From contig JAGSHD010000002.1 of assembly GCA_023954715.1 (NCBI GenBank), positions 248,001 to 312,000 on the forward strand: DNA of 64,000 nucleotides, written 5' to 3'. The number at the start of each line of letters is the position of its first letter. Position 1 is the stretch's first letter. A program made the position numbers and the translations under genes. The stretch is from Candidatus Cloacimonadota bacterium (GTDB lineage: Bacteria > Muiribacteriota > UBA6191). Of this stretch, positions 33,865-43,786 are shown in pieces. The notes beneath the pieces are model-generated. The model saw only the letters and a list, made by a program, of their open reading frames with translations, did no database searches and was not told the origin of the DNA.

Positions 33865-35079
33865 TTAATGCTCTGTCCAAGCTACTGTATCAAGATCGAT
33901 TCCTTCTAAAACCATTTCATATAATGGAGAAAGGTCTCTCAATTTGTTTACAGACTGAACTACTTTTTCAATTACTGCGTCTACTTCTTCTTCTGTAGTA
34001 AATCTACCGATTCCAAATCGAATGGAAGAATGACATAAAACATCAGGTATACCCATTGCTTGTAACACATAAGATGGTTCTAGGCTAGATGAGGTACATG
34101 CTGAACCAGAAGAAACACAGATTTCTGGCATTGCCATCATCAAGCCTTCTCCTTCAACATAATGGAAAGAAATATTTAAATTGCCTGGTAATCGAGCATC
34201 TAACTTACCATTAATTTTTGTGTGATCAATTCTTGTGGATAAAGCTGTTTGCAGTTTATCTCTTAATTTTGATGTACGCTCATTTTCTGCCTCTAACTCT
34301 TTGTCTGCTAGCTCAATCGCTTTTGCAAAACCAACGATAGATGGAGTATTTAAAGTACCAGAACGCATTCCACGTTCGTGACCTCCACCATGAATTAATG
34401 GACTTAATCTAACTCTTGGTTTTCTTCTTCGTACATATAATCCACCAATACCTTTTGGACCATATATTTTATGAGCAGACATAGATAGCAAATCGATATT
34501 CATTTCGTTTACATCGATCCTAACTTTACCTATAGCTTGAGTTGCATCAGTATGAAACAAAACATCGTGCTCCTTACAAATAGCTCCTACTTCTTTGATC
34601 GGCTGAACTACTCCAATTTCGTTGTTGGCATGCATTACACTTACAAGTATAGTTTTGTCTGTAATACTATTTTTTAACTCTTCTAACGAGATCATACCGT
34701 TTTCATCAACACCAAGATATGTGATTTCAAAACCTTCATGTGTTAAAGCATCACAAGTATCAAGTACTGCTTTATGCTCACTAACCACTGTAATGATATG
34801 ATTGCCTTTTTCTTTGTACATCCGAGCCACACCAGTAATAGCCAAATTGTTTGACTCTGTTGCACCTGAAGTAAATACAAACTCTAGCTCTTTTGCACCA
34901 ATCGATTTCGCTATTAATTGACGTGAATTTTTAACTACCTCATCTGCTTCCCAACCAAAAGCATGGTTTTTAGATGCAGCATTACCAAATTTTTCACAAA
35001 AATAAGGCATCATAGCTTCAAGAACTCTTGGATCCATTGGAGTAGTGGCATGGTTGTCCATATATATTAATTTTTCCAT
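33865..35079 (-). CDS. iscS: IscS cysteine desulphurase
   Basis: 404 residues, the normal length. [17 protein letters not shown] at the start, the PLP-binding lysine in [13 protein letters not shown] and the catalytic cysteine in [17 protein letters not shown] identify a class-V aminotransferase-fold IscS (SSGSAC loop form rather than the SufS form). It converts cysteine to alanine, passing sulphur to IscU and to tRNA thiolation enzymes. It lies 104 bases after iscR. Confidence 0.97.
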   Translation of the reverse strand: MEKLIYMDNHATTPMDPRVLEAMMPYFCEKFGNAASKNHAFGWEADEVVKNSRQLIAKSIGAKELEFVFTSGATESNNLAITGVARMYKEKGNHIITVVSEHKAVLDTCDALTHEGFEITYLGVDENGMISLEELKNSITDKTILVSVMHANNEIGVVQPIKEVGAICKEHDVLFHTDATQAIGKVRIDVNEMNIDLLSMSAHKIYGPKGIGGLYVRRRKPRVRLSPLIHGGGHERGMRSGTLNTPSIVGFAKAIELADKELEAENERTSKLRDKLQTALSTRIDHTKINGKLDARLPGNLNISFHYVEGEGLMMAMPEICVSSGSACTSSSLEPSYVLQAMGIPDVLCHSSIRFGIGRFTTEEEVDAVIEKVVQSVNKLRDLSPLYEMVLEGIDLDTVAWTEH

Positions 35080-35183
35080 CTCTAGATTTTCTCCGACTCA
35101 GTGTTTAGACACTTTCAATCAACTTGTTATATAGAATTTTATTCTTCTATAATTTTCTTTTTTAATTGAGCTAATAGCTCTAC

Positions 35184-35597
35184 TTATCTTGCTTGTTGGC
35201 TCTGATCAATTAGTGTTTGTAAACTCACTTCAGCTAATAGATCTTCTACTCTATGAGAAACATCTACCAATACTGATTGAAAACTACAAACAGAACTCAA
35301 ACTACATATATCTTTTTGTTCTGACGCACATTGCGTCAAAGCGATAGGACCATCAACTGCTTCTGTTACATCTTTCAATGTAATTTTTTCTGGGGGTAAA
35401 GTTAGTGAGTATCCACCGTTTTTACCTCTAGTAGAGGTTAGTAGATTATGTCGAGCTAAGTTTTTTAACAACAAAGAAACCAAATCATTGGATAGATTTA
35501 GCTTTTCTGCCAATGTCGAACTCGCTACTACACCATGTTGATGTACAAGTTCAGACATTAGTAAAATACTATAGTCTAACTTTTTTGAAAATCGCAT
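35184..35597 (-). CDS. iscR: Rrf2-family Fe-S-sensing regulator IscR
   Basis: 137 residues. An N-terminal winged helix (AEKLNLSNDLVSLLLKNLAR) is followed by TSTRGKNGGYSLTLPPE and a cysteine trio Cys90, Cys98 and Cys104, close to the 92/98/104 set of E. coli IscR. With a [2Fe-2S] cluster, IscR represses the isc operon. It is the first gene of the operon. Two palindromes upstream (listed separately) are candidate operators, so auto-regulation is likely. Confidence 0.92.
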   Translation of the reverse strand: MRFSKKLDYSILLMSELVHQHGVVASSTLAEKLNLSNDLVSLLLKNLARHNLLTSTRGKNGGYSLTLPPEKITLKDVTEAVDGPIALTQCASEQKDICSLSSVCSFQSVLVDVSHRVEDLLAEVSLQTLIDQSQQAR

Positions 35598-35616
35598 ACT
35601 ATTACCCTAGCTTTAA

Positions 35617-35633
35617 GTATATATTGTATATAC
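35617..35633. promoter_or_regulatory. Palindrome next to the iscR start
   Basis: GTATATATTGTATATAC is a perfect 7-3-7 inverted repeat that ends 19 bases before the iscR ATG. In minus orientation it overlaps a possible -10 region. It may be a repressor site for isc control, but its low-complexity AT content makes chance formation possible. Confidence 0.4.
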
Positions 35634-35768
35634 ACTTCAGCTCATGTTTTAAATCAATCCTTAAAACAAATTAAGAATGATTTCATTTAATACAGACACT
35701 TTAGCCTAATCTGTACTAAATAACTCCTATATAGATATATTACTCTGAACTGGATAAAAATGCAATAG

Positions 35769-35783
35769 GTACTAAATTAGTAC
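35769..35783. promoter_or_regulatory. IscR-type operator candidate
   Basis: GTACTAAATTAGTAC is a perfect 7-1-7 palindrome whose core ACTAAATTAGT fits the centre of IscR type-1 sites (ACTA, three A/T bases, TAGT). A degraded half copy (GTACTAAATAACT) lies at 35713-35725. Both are in the 387-base spacer between iscR and the divergent A-type gene, well placed for dual control. Confidence 0.55.
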
Positions 35784-35921
35784 TCTTTACAAGAATCACT
35801 GTATTTATGCTACTTTAAGTACAATAGGATTAATTATCCCCTCTCATTTTAGAGTAGGATAAAAACATTAAATATTTATCTATTTTTGTATGGGTTTCTA
35901 TCGAAATACCCATTTTAGCTA

Positions 35922-35952
35922 TTGATTTAGACCCACTAAAATATGATATAAT
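35922..35952 (+). promoter_or_regulatory. Promoter of the divergent A-type carrier gene
   Basis: A perfect extended -10, TGATATAAT (35944-35952), lies 32 bases before the ATG at 35985. TTGATT at 35922 is 19 bases upstream of TATAAT. A 6-bp hairpin (ATGGGT/ACCCAT, 35890-35913) precedes it. Confidence 0.6.
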
Positions 35953-35984
35953 TTACAAAGGTCAAAAATACTTTGGAGCGAACC

Positions 35985-36308
35985 ATGATCACTTTAACTG
36001 AAAAAGCAATTGTACAAGTAGAAAATATTTTTAAAGAAAACGGAAATCCCGAAGCCTTTTTGCATATAGGATCACGAGATGGTGGTTGCGCAGGAATGAG
36101 TTATACAATGGATATAGTAACATCCGTTGAAGAACCATATACAATCAGTGATTACGAAAACTTTAAAGTAATCACCCAAGATAAAGATACAAAATATATT
36201 GATGGTTTAGTATTAGACTATAATGATAGTCTTTTAAATTCAGGATTTAACTTTGAAAACCCAAAAGCCAGAGAAACCTGTGGTTGTGGATCTTCATTTA
36301 GTGTTTAG
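35985..36308 (+). CDS. Second A-type Fe-S carrier (IscA/ErpA/SufA-like)
   Basis: 107 residues from the ATG at 35985, preceded by GGAG; an in-frame TTG at 35973 has no such support. Conserved cysteines are seen in RDGGCAGMSY and the C-terminal TCGCGSSFSV. It differs clearly from the IscA encoded 2.6 kb away, so it is a paralogue (SufA/ErpA role possible) rather than a duplicate. It is divergent from iscR with a shared operator-rich spacer, suggesting co-regulation. It overlaps cysQ by 11 bases at the convergent ends. Confidence 0.9.
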   Translation: MITLTEKAIVQVENIFKENGNPEAFLHIGSRDGGCAGMSYTMDIVTSVEEPYTISDYENFKVITQDKDTKYIDGLVLDYNDSLLNSGFNFENPKARETCGCGSSFSV

Positions 36309-37068
36309 TAAAATACTTTGAAAGATCAATTGTCGTCAAAACCTCTTTGACCCAGTCTTCTTCTCCAGCGATAATGCCAAAAGCCATATCGCTGCGATTG
36401 AAGTGAAACTTTCTACCGTACAAATCACAAGCAACCATACCAGCTGCTTCCACCAATCCAACACCACCGGCTATATCCCACTCATTTTTTGGGCAAAGTG
36501 AAATCACACCTTGATGTCGCTTTTGTGCCACTAAGGATAATTTGTAGGCAATGCTTCCTACAACTTCTAAGTTTAACTCAGACTCCAGCCCTTTGAAAAA
36601 GTCTTTATTCCACTCCGATCGTGAAATACAAACCGTAGGTTTATAATCTCTCAAACGCTCCGTAATACATCGTGTTCCTCGTCGACCTTTATACTGGTAC
36701 TCTAAAGTATCATTGGGGTTGTATACTGCAGAAAACAGTGCTTTATCATGTCGAATCAAAGATACAGAAATAGCATATTCAGGAATCTGTTTAACAAACT
36801 CTCTAGTACCATCAATGGGATCTACAATCCAAACAAACTCTTTATCCATACGGACTAAATCATCTTCATTCTCTTCACTAAAAAACCAAGATCCCGGAAT
36901 CAGATCTTTTAACTCTGATAAAATCTCATTGGCCCGAAGATCAGCTTCTGATAAAGGATCATTACCACCTTTATCTACTACTTTAAGATCTTCTTTTTTG
37001 CTTAGAGCAAGAATCTCTTTACCAGCTCTTGTAATAATTTCTAAAAATTTATCTACTGGTAACTTCAT
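36298..37068 (-). CDS. cysQ: 3'(2'),5'-bisphosphate nucleotidase, CysQ type
   Basis: 256 residues. The inositol-monophosphatase-fold metal motifs are present: FSEENEDD (about 79-86), WIVDPIDGTREFVKQIPEY (about 95-113) and NEWDIAGGVGLVEAAG (about 195-210). The DGTREF form is typical of CysQ, which hydrolyses PAP to AMP in sulphate assimilation. Monocistronic, convergent with the A-type carrier gene. Activity on inositol phosphates cannot be excluded. Confidence 0.9.
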   Translation of the reverse strand: MKLPVDKFLEIITRAGKEILALSKKEDLKVVDKGGNDPLSEADLRANEILSELKDLIPGSWFFSEENEDDLVRMDKEFVWIVDPIDGTREFVKQIPEYAISVSLIRHDKALFSAVYNPNDTLEYQYKGRRGTRCITERLRDYKPTVCISRSEWNKDFFKGLESELNLEVVGSIAYKLSLVAQKRHQGVISLCPKNEWDIAGGVGLVEAAGMVACDLYGRKFHFNRSDMAFGIIAGEEDWVKEVLTTIDLSKYFTKH

Positions 37069-37266
37069 AATTTAATCCTTTATTCATGACCTCGCCTGTT
37101 TCAATCCATTTGATCGAAACTTTACACAAAGGAAAACTATCATCAATTTGATCTAAAATCAATAGATAGGCTTTTCTCTTGGTTTCTATGTATGTCTTAG
37201 TCTTTATCTACGCTAGGTGGCTTAAAATTAGTTTACTGACAACTTAAAACCCTACATATCCCTAGC

Positions 37267-38439
37267 TTATTTAACCCGATAAGTATCCCCAAGTTTTTTG
37301 GAACGAAAATCTGAAAAGAAGATATTTACTTTACTGGTTGGATCATAAGCTTTGACTTTATTTGTTTTTGGTAAGGCTATAATTGGTCTTACTTTTCTTT
37401 GACTTGCTATAAGAGTTGTTCTTGCTGCTTCGGATTTCTTTTTAATGAAGTCTAATGAATCAAAGAGCTCTGCATCTACTTTAGCTGAACGAACAACAAA
37501 ATCTAGCTCCAATGACTTTCCATCTACAAAGTCTGCACTCACTGTCACTATTTGTTGCATTGCTCTAGCGTTCCACTCTACAGGCCCCAACTTTTTAATT
37601 TGTGTTGATTTCAATTTATTTGATTTACCTGTTAGTTGAAACAACCAATCAAAATTTTCTTGAATGACTTTATCCCACGCTTTCTCATTTGCCTGACTTC
37701 GTAATTTGTCTTCATATCTTTTTTCAGAAGTAGCCGTCCAAACTGCTGGCTTATTAATTATTCTATATTTTTTTGTTTTCAAAAAACCATCTTCTTGATG
37801 GGCATAACGTATCGCTTTTTTTAATTTAGCTGGAATCCTTTTAGCCACTTTACTTACTTTTTCAGTAAAAAAAGACTCTAGCTTTTTTAAATAAGCTTGA
37901 TTTGCATCATGCACTTGTTGATCATAAGCATCATGGGATTGACTTGTACGATTATCTTTATAAACTCCTTTAGCAAAAGCAGGTTTGCCAAAAAAAGCTA
38001 ATTGCTTCATTAACAAACTCCATTTAGGGTCGTCTGCTTTTAAAACAATAACATCTATCTTATCTGCTAGTGCCTTGGGTAAACCTTTAAACTTTCCAAC
38101 TATACATAACTCTTTAACCATATCTTCTTTTTTTGTTTTCCCACCGCTTAATACTCCACGCGCAAGAAGCATTTTGGGGCTTTTACCTGATATTGGATTA
38201 AAGGTATAAGAGAAGTTTCCGTAGGCACTAGAAAGATAGTAAGTACCTTTTTCAATGTGCTCTGTGTTTGTATAAACATAAGAAGGTTTTAGACCATTTA
38301 GTGTATTTAGGTTTTTACCACAAAAAATACTATGTACTCGAATAGTTTGCTCTCTATCTAAATAAATATCCTGGTAGCCTTCTACAGCAAAGTTGTTAGT
38401 TATACATAGTATTAAGGCTATTATAGCTAATTGTTTCAT
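37267..38439 (-). CDS. Hypothetical secreted protein
   Basis: 390 residues with a signal peptide (MKQLAIIALILCITNNFAVEG). The mature part starts with a compact region including two Cys (about 38 and 112) and then becomes basic and helical with many Lys/Gln (about 150-300). I do not recognise a family and see no catalytic motif. It stands alone, divergent from the S51-like gene. Confidence 0.65.
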   Translation of the reverse strand: MKQLAIIALILCITNNFAVEGYQDIYLDREQTIRVHSIFCGKNLNTLNGLKPSYVYTNTEHIEKGTYYLSSAYGNFSYTFNPISGKSPKMLLARGVLSGGKTKKEDMVKELCIVGKFKGLPKALADKIDVIVLKADDPKWSLLMKQLAFFGKPAFAKGVYKDNRTSQSHDAYDQQVHDANQAYLKKLESFFTEKVSKVAKRIPAKLKKAIRYAHQEDGFLKTKKYRIINKPAVWTATSEKRYEDKLRSQANEKAWDKVIQENFDWLFQLTGKSNKLKSTQIKKLGPVEWNARAMQQIVTVSADFVDGKSLELDFVVRSAKVDAELFDSLDFIKKKSEAARTTLIASQRKVRPIIALPKTNKVKAYDPTSKVNIFFSDFRSKKLGDTYRVK

Positions 38440-38646
38440 GGGGGACTTCTTAGGCGTAAATGATTAATTTTATAAATTGCATTCTATGATATGTACTCTA
38501 GCTATACAACTTTTATAATTCCAAAAATCTCAAAAAAACAGGTCTTATATTTTTTACAAAAGAAACAAAATCAATTACACTTGATTCTCCCATTTATAAG
38601 ATCTTAAATCTTGAAAAATCACTAGATAATATCCCAAAGGAAAATA

Positions 38647-39543
38647 ATGAAACATTACATAATTCAAAGCGGTTCTGGCAAACCAGGTGAAATGGGTACA
38701 GAACAAACAGAAGCCAAAATTATTGAAAAAATTGGCAGTAAAAGCTTAAAAATTGGTTTTGCCCCCTTTCATCATCTTTCGCATGACCATCAAAATGATT
38801 GGACTATTTTTCAAGATATAGTTAAACCTTTAACCACAGAAGCTCTCACCTTAATTGAGTTTCATAAAGAAACAGATATGAAGGCCCTTAGAGAGAAAAT
38901 CTTAAGTTTTGATTTATTAGTGTTAGGGTCAGGAGTCTGTGAACCATACTTTGATTTTTTTATTAAAAACAATCTCAACGATGTATTTAAAGAGTTTTTT
39001 GCCCTTGGAAAACACTTCATGGGATACTCTGCTGGTAGTATTGCCTTAGGTGAAAAGTACATACATACTATGTTTTTTAGAGAAGTATTCTTACACTGGA
39101 ACCACGTAAAAGACCACATGAACGATGATCAACTAAAAGAGCTAAAAGACGAAATGATGGCTGACTGCCCCAAAAAGTTTAAGGGTGAACTTGATAAAGC
39201 ACTTACTCGTACAACAATCGACATAGAAGTGCACTCCTTAACTCCAGTACCTTTTCAAGTAGTAGCAATGGATGCTCTAAATTTTGTGAAAAATACATCT
39301 ATGCTTCCACATTTTAATGAAGCCATGCATGCAACTACCACTCATATGCTCACAGCAGCTAGAGATTATCCACGAATCAAACATTATGGAGTACCAAATG
39401 GCGCTGCACTTTTTCATACTTATGAAGACAGCGCTTTAAAGAGCTCTGAAGTAGTCGGAAGTAGTCGCCGTCCTCAACTCCACGTTACAGAGTTTGTTAG
39501 CGACGATCAGCGAACATTTCTAGAAGATGATCGTATAGTATAA
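38647..39543 (+). CDS. Peptidase S51/cyanophycinase-like protein
   Basis: 298 residues. LLVLGSGVCEPYFDFFIKNN (about 91-110) followed by FMGYSAGSIALGEKY has the S51 nucleophile loop GxSAGS, with Ser128 the likely nucleophile, in the class-I glutaminase-like fold. Dipeptidase E and cyanophycinase share it. The C-terminal 150 residues (HWNHVKDHMNDDQLKEL on) are longer and less typical, including many His. Substrate uncertain. No signal peptide. The next secreted-protein gene starts 37 bases downstream on the same strand. Confidence 0.7.
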   Translation: MKHYIIQSGSGKPGEMGTEQTEAKIIEKIGSKSLKIGFAPFHHLSHDHQNDWTIFQDIVKPLTTEALTLIEFHKETDMKALREKILSFDLLVLGSGVCEPYFDFFIKNNLNDVFKEFFALGKHFMGYSAGSIALGEKYIHTMFFREVFLHWNHVKDHMNDDQLKELKDEMMADCPKKFKGELDKALTRTTIDIEVHSLTPVPFQVVAMDALNFVKNTSMLPHFNEAMHATTTHMLTAARDYPRIKHYGVPNGAALFHTYEDSALKSSEVVGSSRRPQLHVTEFVSDDQRTFLEDDRIV

Positions 39544-39580
39544 ATAAATACAAGCAATTAACTAACACAAGGATAAATAT

Positions 39581-40222
39581 ATGAAAATCAAATCACTTCT
39601 TTTTACTGGACTATTATTAGCCTCAAATACTTTCGCGGACTCTACTAAGCAAAGTAATTTTGAAAAAATGTACGGGACAACACCTACAGTTTCAATCAAT
39701 AGTATTGAAGATGTTGTAAACTTACTTGAAACCTGGAAAGGTAATTACTCACTAGAAAGTGGCTCTAAAAGCTGCAAGGATAATCTTAAATTTTGGTATG
39801 ATGATGTTGCTGCTTATCACGGGATGAGTATATCTGCTAACGATGGATATGGCAAAAATAAAGATGTATACGATGTGGATGATATGACTAGTGTACTTAC
39901 CGTTGATCAATTATTAAAGTACTTTCAAAGTGGTAATGATATCACTAGTTTTGAAGAAGAAGTTCACATTGGCAATGGTCCAATTGATTCTACTGACTCA
40001 ACCATGACTACCAAATACCCTGTACTTCATCAAATAAAAACTTTCAATGAAAACATGATTGAAATGAAAATGAAAAATAAATACAACAGTATCTCTTTTC
40101 AACTAAAAAAAGAGGATGGCAAACTACTACTCTCTATCAAGGACCGCTCTTTTATCCTAAAGCGATTGAAAGGATTAATCAATCGAGACAAAATTGAATC
40201 TAAAACTTGTACTTTTAAATAA
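39581..40222 (+). CDS. Hypothetical secreted protein
   Basis: 213 residues with a signal peptide (MKIKSLLFTGLLLASNTFADS). Two Cys (about 63 and 211) and a Gly/Asp-rich acidic middle are visible; family not recognised. AAGGA lies seven bases before the ATG. It ends five bases before a strong terminator and may be co-transcribed with the S51-like gene. Confidence 0.65.
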   Translation: MKIKSLLFTGLLLASNTFADSTKQSNFEKMYGTTPTVSINSIEDVVNLLETWKGNYSLESGSKSCKDNLKFWYDDVAAYHGMSISANDGYGKNKDVYDVDDMTSVLTVDQLLKYFQSGNDITSFEEEVHIGNGPIDSTDSTMTTKYPVLHQIKTFNENMIEMKMKNKYNSISFQLKKEDGKLLLSIKDRSFILKRLKGLINRDKIESKTCTFK

Positions 40223-40226
40223 GATC

Positions 40227-40262
40227 AAAAAAAGAGCCTCACAAAAGTGAGGCTCTTTTTTT
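40227..40262. terminator. Strong bidirectional terminator
   Basis: A 16-bp stem (AGAGCCTCAC core, paired with GTGAGGCTCT) has an AAAA loop, with A and T runs on either side. It serves the 39581 gene on the plus strand and ndk on the minus strand. Confidence 0.94.
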
Positions 40263-40301
40263 ATCTAAGTAAGTTATTCACTTACTTTACTGATTATATA
40301 A

Positions 40302-40754
40302 TTAAACGATCCATCCAGATGCATCTAAGTTATAAGATACTAATTCAGACTCGTCAAAAAAGATTCCGATTTCTCTTTTAGCGCTTTCTGTAGAATCAGA
40401 ACCATGAACTAAGTTTTTTCCTGTGTATAATGCGAAATCACCACGGATTGTTCCTGGAGCTGCTTCTTCTGCTTTTGTAGCACCCATTAATGTTCTTGAG
40501 ATAGCGATAGCGTTTTCCCCTTCCCAAACCATAGCAACTACAGGTCCAGAAGTAATGAAATCTACTAATTCACCAAAAAATGGTCTTTCTTTGTGCTCAC
40601 CATAATGTGTTTCTGCTTTTTCTTTAGAGATTTGAGAAATCTTTAATCCAGCCAATTTTAAGCCTTTGTTTTCAAATCTAGAGATAATTTCTCCAACTAA
40701 TTGTCTTTGAACACCATCTGGTTTAACCATTGTATATGTTTGCTCTACAGCCAT
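40302..40754 (-). CDS. ndk: Nucleoside diphosphate kinase
   Basis: 150 residues. Start taken at the ATG at 40754 ([17 protein letters not shown]), which has AAAGGA seven bases upstream; a longer in-frame version to 40796 is unlikely. [11 protein letters not shown], the loop [20 protein letters not shown] and the phosphoacceptor His117 in NLVHGSDS are diagnostic. It balances NTP pools by phosphate exchange. Monocistronic, ending at the strong bidirectional terminator. Confidence 0.96.
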   Translation of the reverse strand: MAVEQTYTMVKPDGVQRQLVGEIISRFENKGLKLAGLKISQISKEKAETHYGEHKERPFFGELVDFITSGPVVAMVWEGENAIAISRTLMGATKAEEAAPGTIRGDFALYTGKNLVHGSDSTESAKREIGIFFDESELVSYNLDASGWIV

Positions 40755-41013
40755 CTTCTTGTCCTTTCTTGACAATAATTCATTCTCATTAATCAATGAG
40801 AAAACTAATTATTCGTTGAGTTAGAAGTAAAATCTAAAAGTAAAAACACTTCAAAATTATCTTCTATTTTACGAGGGTGAATCTATCTAATCTTATGAAA
40901 TTTTACAAGGTTTATCTTGGCTTGGCTCAATATCTTTTTAAAGTTCTAGTAATTTTATAAGTTGAGATAGTAAAATATCCTCAAATTCACAAAACTTACC
41001 TAAAGAAGGAACC

Positions 41014-41772
41014 ATGAACTCCCTAGAACTTGCAACACATCTCGATAATTTACTAGATCCTGATCATATTTCTGATGTATCAGTTAACGGGCTTCAAGTC
41101 CCAGGTGATGGACAGATTACTAAAGTAGCTGTTGCTACCGATGCCTCCTTAGAAGTTTTTGAAGAAGCCATAAAAAGAAAATGTAACTTCTTATTTGTTC
41201 ATCACGGTATGTACTGGACTTTCAACAAAGAAAGTAAAATAACCCCCTTACACAAGAAAAAACTAAAACTACTTTTTGATAACGATCTTGCTTTATATGC
41301 ATCTCATCTTCCATTGGATGTTCATCCTATCTATGGTAATAACAAAAGCCTTTTTGATTTGCTCGATCTACAAAACCAAGAACAAATGGGAAATTTTCAC
41401 GGATTACAATTAGGCTTGATGGGTAATCTTAAAGTAGAAGTAAACTTTGAAGTTTTTACTCAATTTGTAGAACAAAAACTAGAGGATAAAGTAAAGCCTT
41501 ATATGTTTAATGACAAAGCTGTATCTAAAGTTGCCATTATAACTGGTCAAGGACAGGATGGCTTGTTTGAAGCACAATCCAAAGGTTTTGATACTTTTAT
41601 TACTGGTGAAATCAATCACTACATGTATCACGTTGCTAAAGAAAACAACATTAATCTAATTTTAGCAGGACATTATCGATCAGAAACTCTAGGGCCAAAA
41701 AGTATCGGAAGCCATCTCAACAGAAAATTTGGTTACGAGATTGAGTTTTTGGAGTTTCCTACAGGACTTTAA
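41014..41772 (+). CDS. NIF3/YbgI-type dinuclear metal protein
   Basis: 252 residues. NGLQVPGDGQITKVAVATDA (about 26-45) and FLFVHHGMYW (about 61-70) carry the metal-ligand His pair; GEINHYMYHVAKENNINLIL, AGHYRSETLG near the end contribute the remaining ligands. The family forms hexamers with two metals and is sometimes annotated as GTP cyclohydrolase I type 2, but its cellular role is unsettled. AAGGA lies six bases before the ATG. Ends 4 bases into the convergent SGNH gene. Confidence 0.9.
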   Translation: MNSLELATHLDNLLDPDHISDVSVNGLQVPGDGQITKVAVATDASLEVFEEAIKRKCNFLFVHHGMYWTFNKESKITPLHKKKLKLLFDNDLALYASHLPLDVHPIYGNNKSLFDLLDLQNQEQMGNFHGLQLGLMGNLKVEVNFEVFTQFVEQKLEDKVKPYMFNDKAVSKVAIITGQGQDGLFEAQSKGFDTFITGEINHYMYHVAKENNINLILAGHYRSETLGPKSIGSHLNRKFGYEIEFLEFPTGL

Positions 41773-43178
41773 TGCGAAATTTGACAAATCGGGGAACTTC
41801 TAATGATTCGCTTGGATGAGATTATATTTTCATTGTATATTCTTTTCCAAGCATCCTGTAAACTAACTTTATCTTTGCTCCATCCTGTCTCTTGTAAAAG
41901 TTTTGGACAAAACTCAATCGGCATTGGTTTGGGCAGGGAGCTATAATCACTATAAGTTTTATCTAGCTCTAAAGACTTTGGAAACCATTCTGAATAGATC
42001 TTTTTCCATGAATCCGCATGCTCTTTACTCGAATATAGCTGAACCATTTGATAGTAAAAGTTTAGTTCTTGTTCGCTTAAAATCGTTTCGGAAATGTGTG
42101 TACTCGTTGTCCCAGTTTGATGACTATTTAGTAAGTTAATAGCAGCATAAGCACCATGAAAAGCATTTAAATAGATCTTTTGAAGCGCTAGATAATCTTT
42201 TTTGATTTCTGGATCCTTATTTACTAGATAAAATTGCCATGTAGCGTTTAACAAGTCTGGATAAACCTCATCTCCAAAGTCTTCGCTAGATTGAATCTTC
42301 TTTCGTAAGACATTTACGGCATCTTTGATGCTTTTGTGGTCGGCAGCATTTAATTTTAAGGGATATTGGTCATTTTTAGATAATCCCATGCTCCCAAGTT
42401 TACAAAAGTAATTATATATTGCAATTGCTTGTAAACGATACCCCAAGTCATTTGCGTGAAACAAATCAAAACTCAGGTACTTTCTTTTTATAAAACCTTT
42501 TTTGGTAAAAAAACCGGAGTCCTTCAAAATCTTAGGCAAGTTGATAAAGTTCTTTTGATTGATAAAGGTCTCATTCATAAATGTTGCTATTCCTAAAAAA
42601 TAATCCACATAATATAAATTTAACCTTTTTTCACTCGCAACTTTATTTAAAGCCTCATAATAGTCTTTTGAAACACTCTTACTCTCTTCTGACTTTCTCC
42701 AACCATTAGCCAAAATCACTAATAATTTTAAGGTACGAAACTCATAATATTTACCAAAAAGATAAAATTTATAATAATCAAAGCGATTCCAAGAGTCATT
42801 TATCCCTGTTCGGATGACAACCCAAGAGTTTTCTGGAAGACGTCTTAAGACATCTAAATGATGTTTTCCTGTTGTCCCAGGATAGCCAATATTCAAAATA
42901 TCTATATTGGGGGTTTTCTTTTTAATCAGCTTTTCAAACTGAGCAGGCATAGAATACTTGGTGACATCCGTAGACCCACCACCATAAACTGTAGAATCAC
43001 CTACAAAAAAAATTGTCTTTTGAGGATCAGAGTTTTCAGCCTTTTGTAAAATTTCGTCATAAAACTCAGAGTAAGATCTATATTTGCTTACTTTATGAGA
43101 CAATAGTTGTAAGGCTACTTCAAGAGTTACTACAAATATTAAGAGTACACATAAAACTCTTAAGAACTTTTGAAACAC
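41769..43178 (-). CDS. Membrane-anchored SGNH/GDSL-like hydrolase
   Basis: 469 residues. An N-terminal membrane helix (about 5-24) precedes an SGNH domain: block I FFVGDSTVYGGGS (Ser62), block III RTGINDSWN and block V DLFHANDLGY. It is likely an esterase acting outside the inner membrane, for example on a polysaccharide or lipid acyl group. The C-terminal 200 residues are helical and lack recognisable motifs. It lies two bases after the response-regulator gene. Confidence 0.8.
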   Translation of the reverse strand: MFQKFLRVLCVLLIFVVTLEVALQLLSHKVSKYRSYSEFYDEILQKAENSDPQKTIFFVGDSTVYGGGSTDVTKYSMPAQFEKLIKKKTPNIDILNIGYPGTTGKHHLDVLRRLPENSWVVIRTGINDSWNRFDYYKFYLFGKYYEFRTLKLLVILANGWRKSEESKSVSKDYYEALNKVASEKRLNLYYVDYFLGIATFMNETFINQKNFINLPKILKDSGFFTKKGFIKRKYLSFDLFHANDLGYRLQAIAIYNYFCKLGSMGLSKNDQYPLKLNAADHKSIKDAVNVLRKKIQSSEDFGDEVYPDLLNATWQFYLVNKDPEIKKDYLALQKIYLNAFHGAYAAINLLNSHQTGTTSTHISETILSEQELNFYYQMVQLYSSKEHADSWKKIYSEWFPKSLELDKTYSDYSSLPKPMPIEFCPKLLQETGWSKDKVSLQDAWKRIYNENIISSKRIIRSSPICQISH

Positions 43179-43180
43179 TA

Positions 43181-43579
43181 TTACTTTACTAAATCTAACT
43201 TTTGTAACTCTGCTAATATCTTATCTCTTGTAAGAGGCTTTACAACATAAGACTCACAGCCTTCTCGAAACGCTCCTAAAATATGTTTAGAATCAGAGAG
43301 CGCGGTTGTCATCATGATTTTAACACCACCGTTACCGATAGTGATCCCACGCTCTTCTTCAATTTTTCGTATTTCTTTTAAGGCTATCATTCCGTCTTTT
43401 ACCGGCATCATGATATCTAAACACAGTAGATCGTAAGGCTCACCTTCATCTAAAGCCAGAGTAAATGCGCTTACAACTTCTTCCCCATCTACTGTTACAT
43501 CTACATCACCATAAGAACTCATCAGCCTACTAATCAGTTTTCTGTTGATAAATTCATCTTCTGCAATTAGTGTTTTCAT
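43181..43579 (-). CDS. Single-domain CheY-like response regulator
   Basis: 132 residues from the ATG at 43579 (AAAGGG six bases upstream). It consists only of a receiver domain: acidic pair Glu7/Asp8, phospho-acceptor Asp55 in LCLDIMMPVKDG, TTALSDS near 91 and Lys114 in YVVKPL. No output domain is present, so it acts by protein contact. No kinase gene is nearby. It begins a unit with the SGNH hydrolase (two bases apart). Confidence 0.9.
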   Translation of the reverse strand: MKTLIAEDEFINRKLISRLMSSYGDVDVTVDGEEVVSAFTLALDEGEPYDLLCLDIMMPVKDGMIALKEIRKIEEERGITIGNGGVKIMMTTALSDSKHILGAFREGCESYVVKPLTRDKILAELQKLDLVK

Positions 43580-43786
43580 GTTTAGCCCTTTGTTTAGCAT
43601 TTTTAATATCAAGCATTCAATTCGAAAGATTGTAGATGTTATATTTTTGTTTATTATATAAACCAGTAAATTTAGTGAGTCATTAGTATTTCTACATTAA
43701 TATAATACTTATCAATAAAAGGATTTTCAAACATATCTACTCTAAATTTAAGACATTTGTAAAAAAAAAATTACCATAAGATTATT

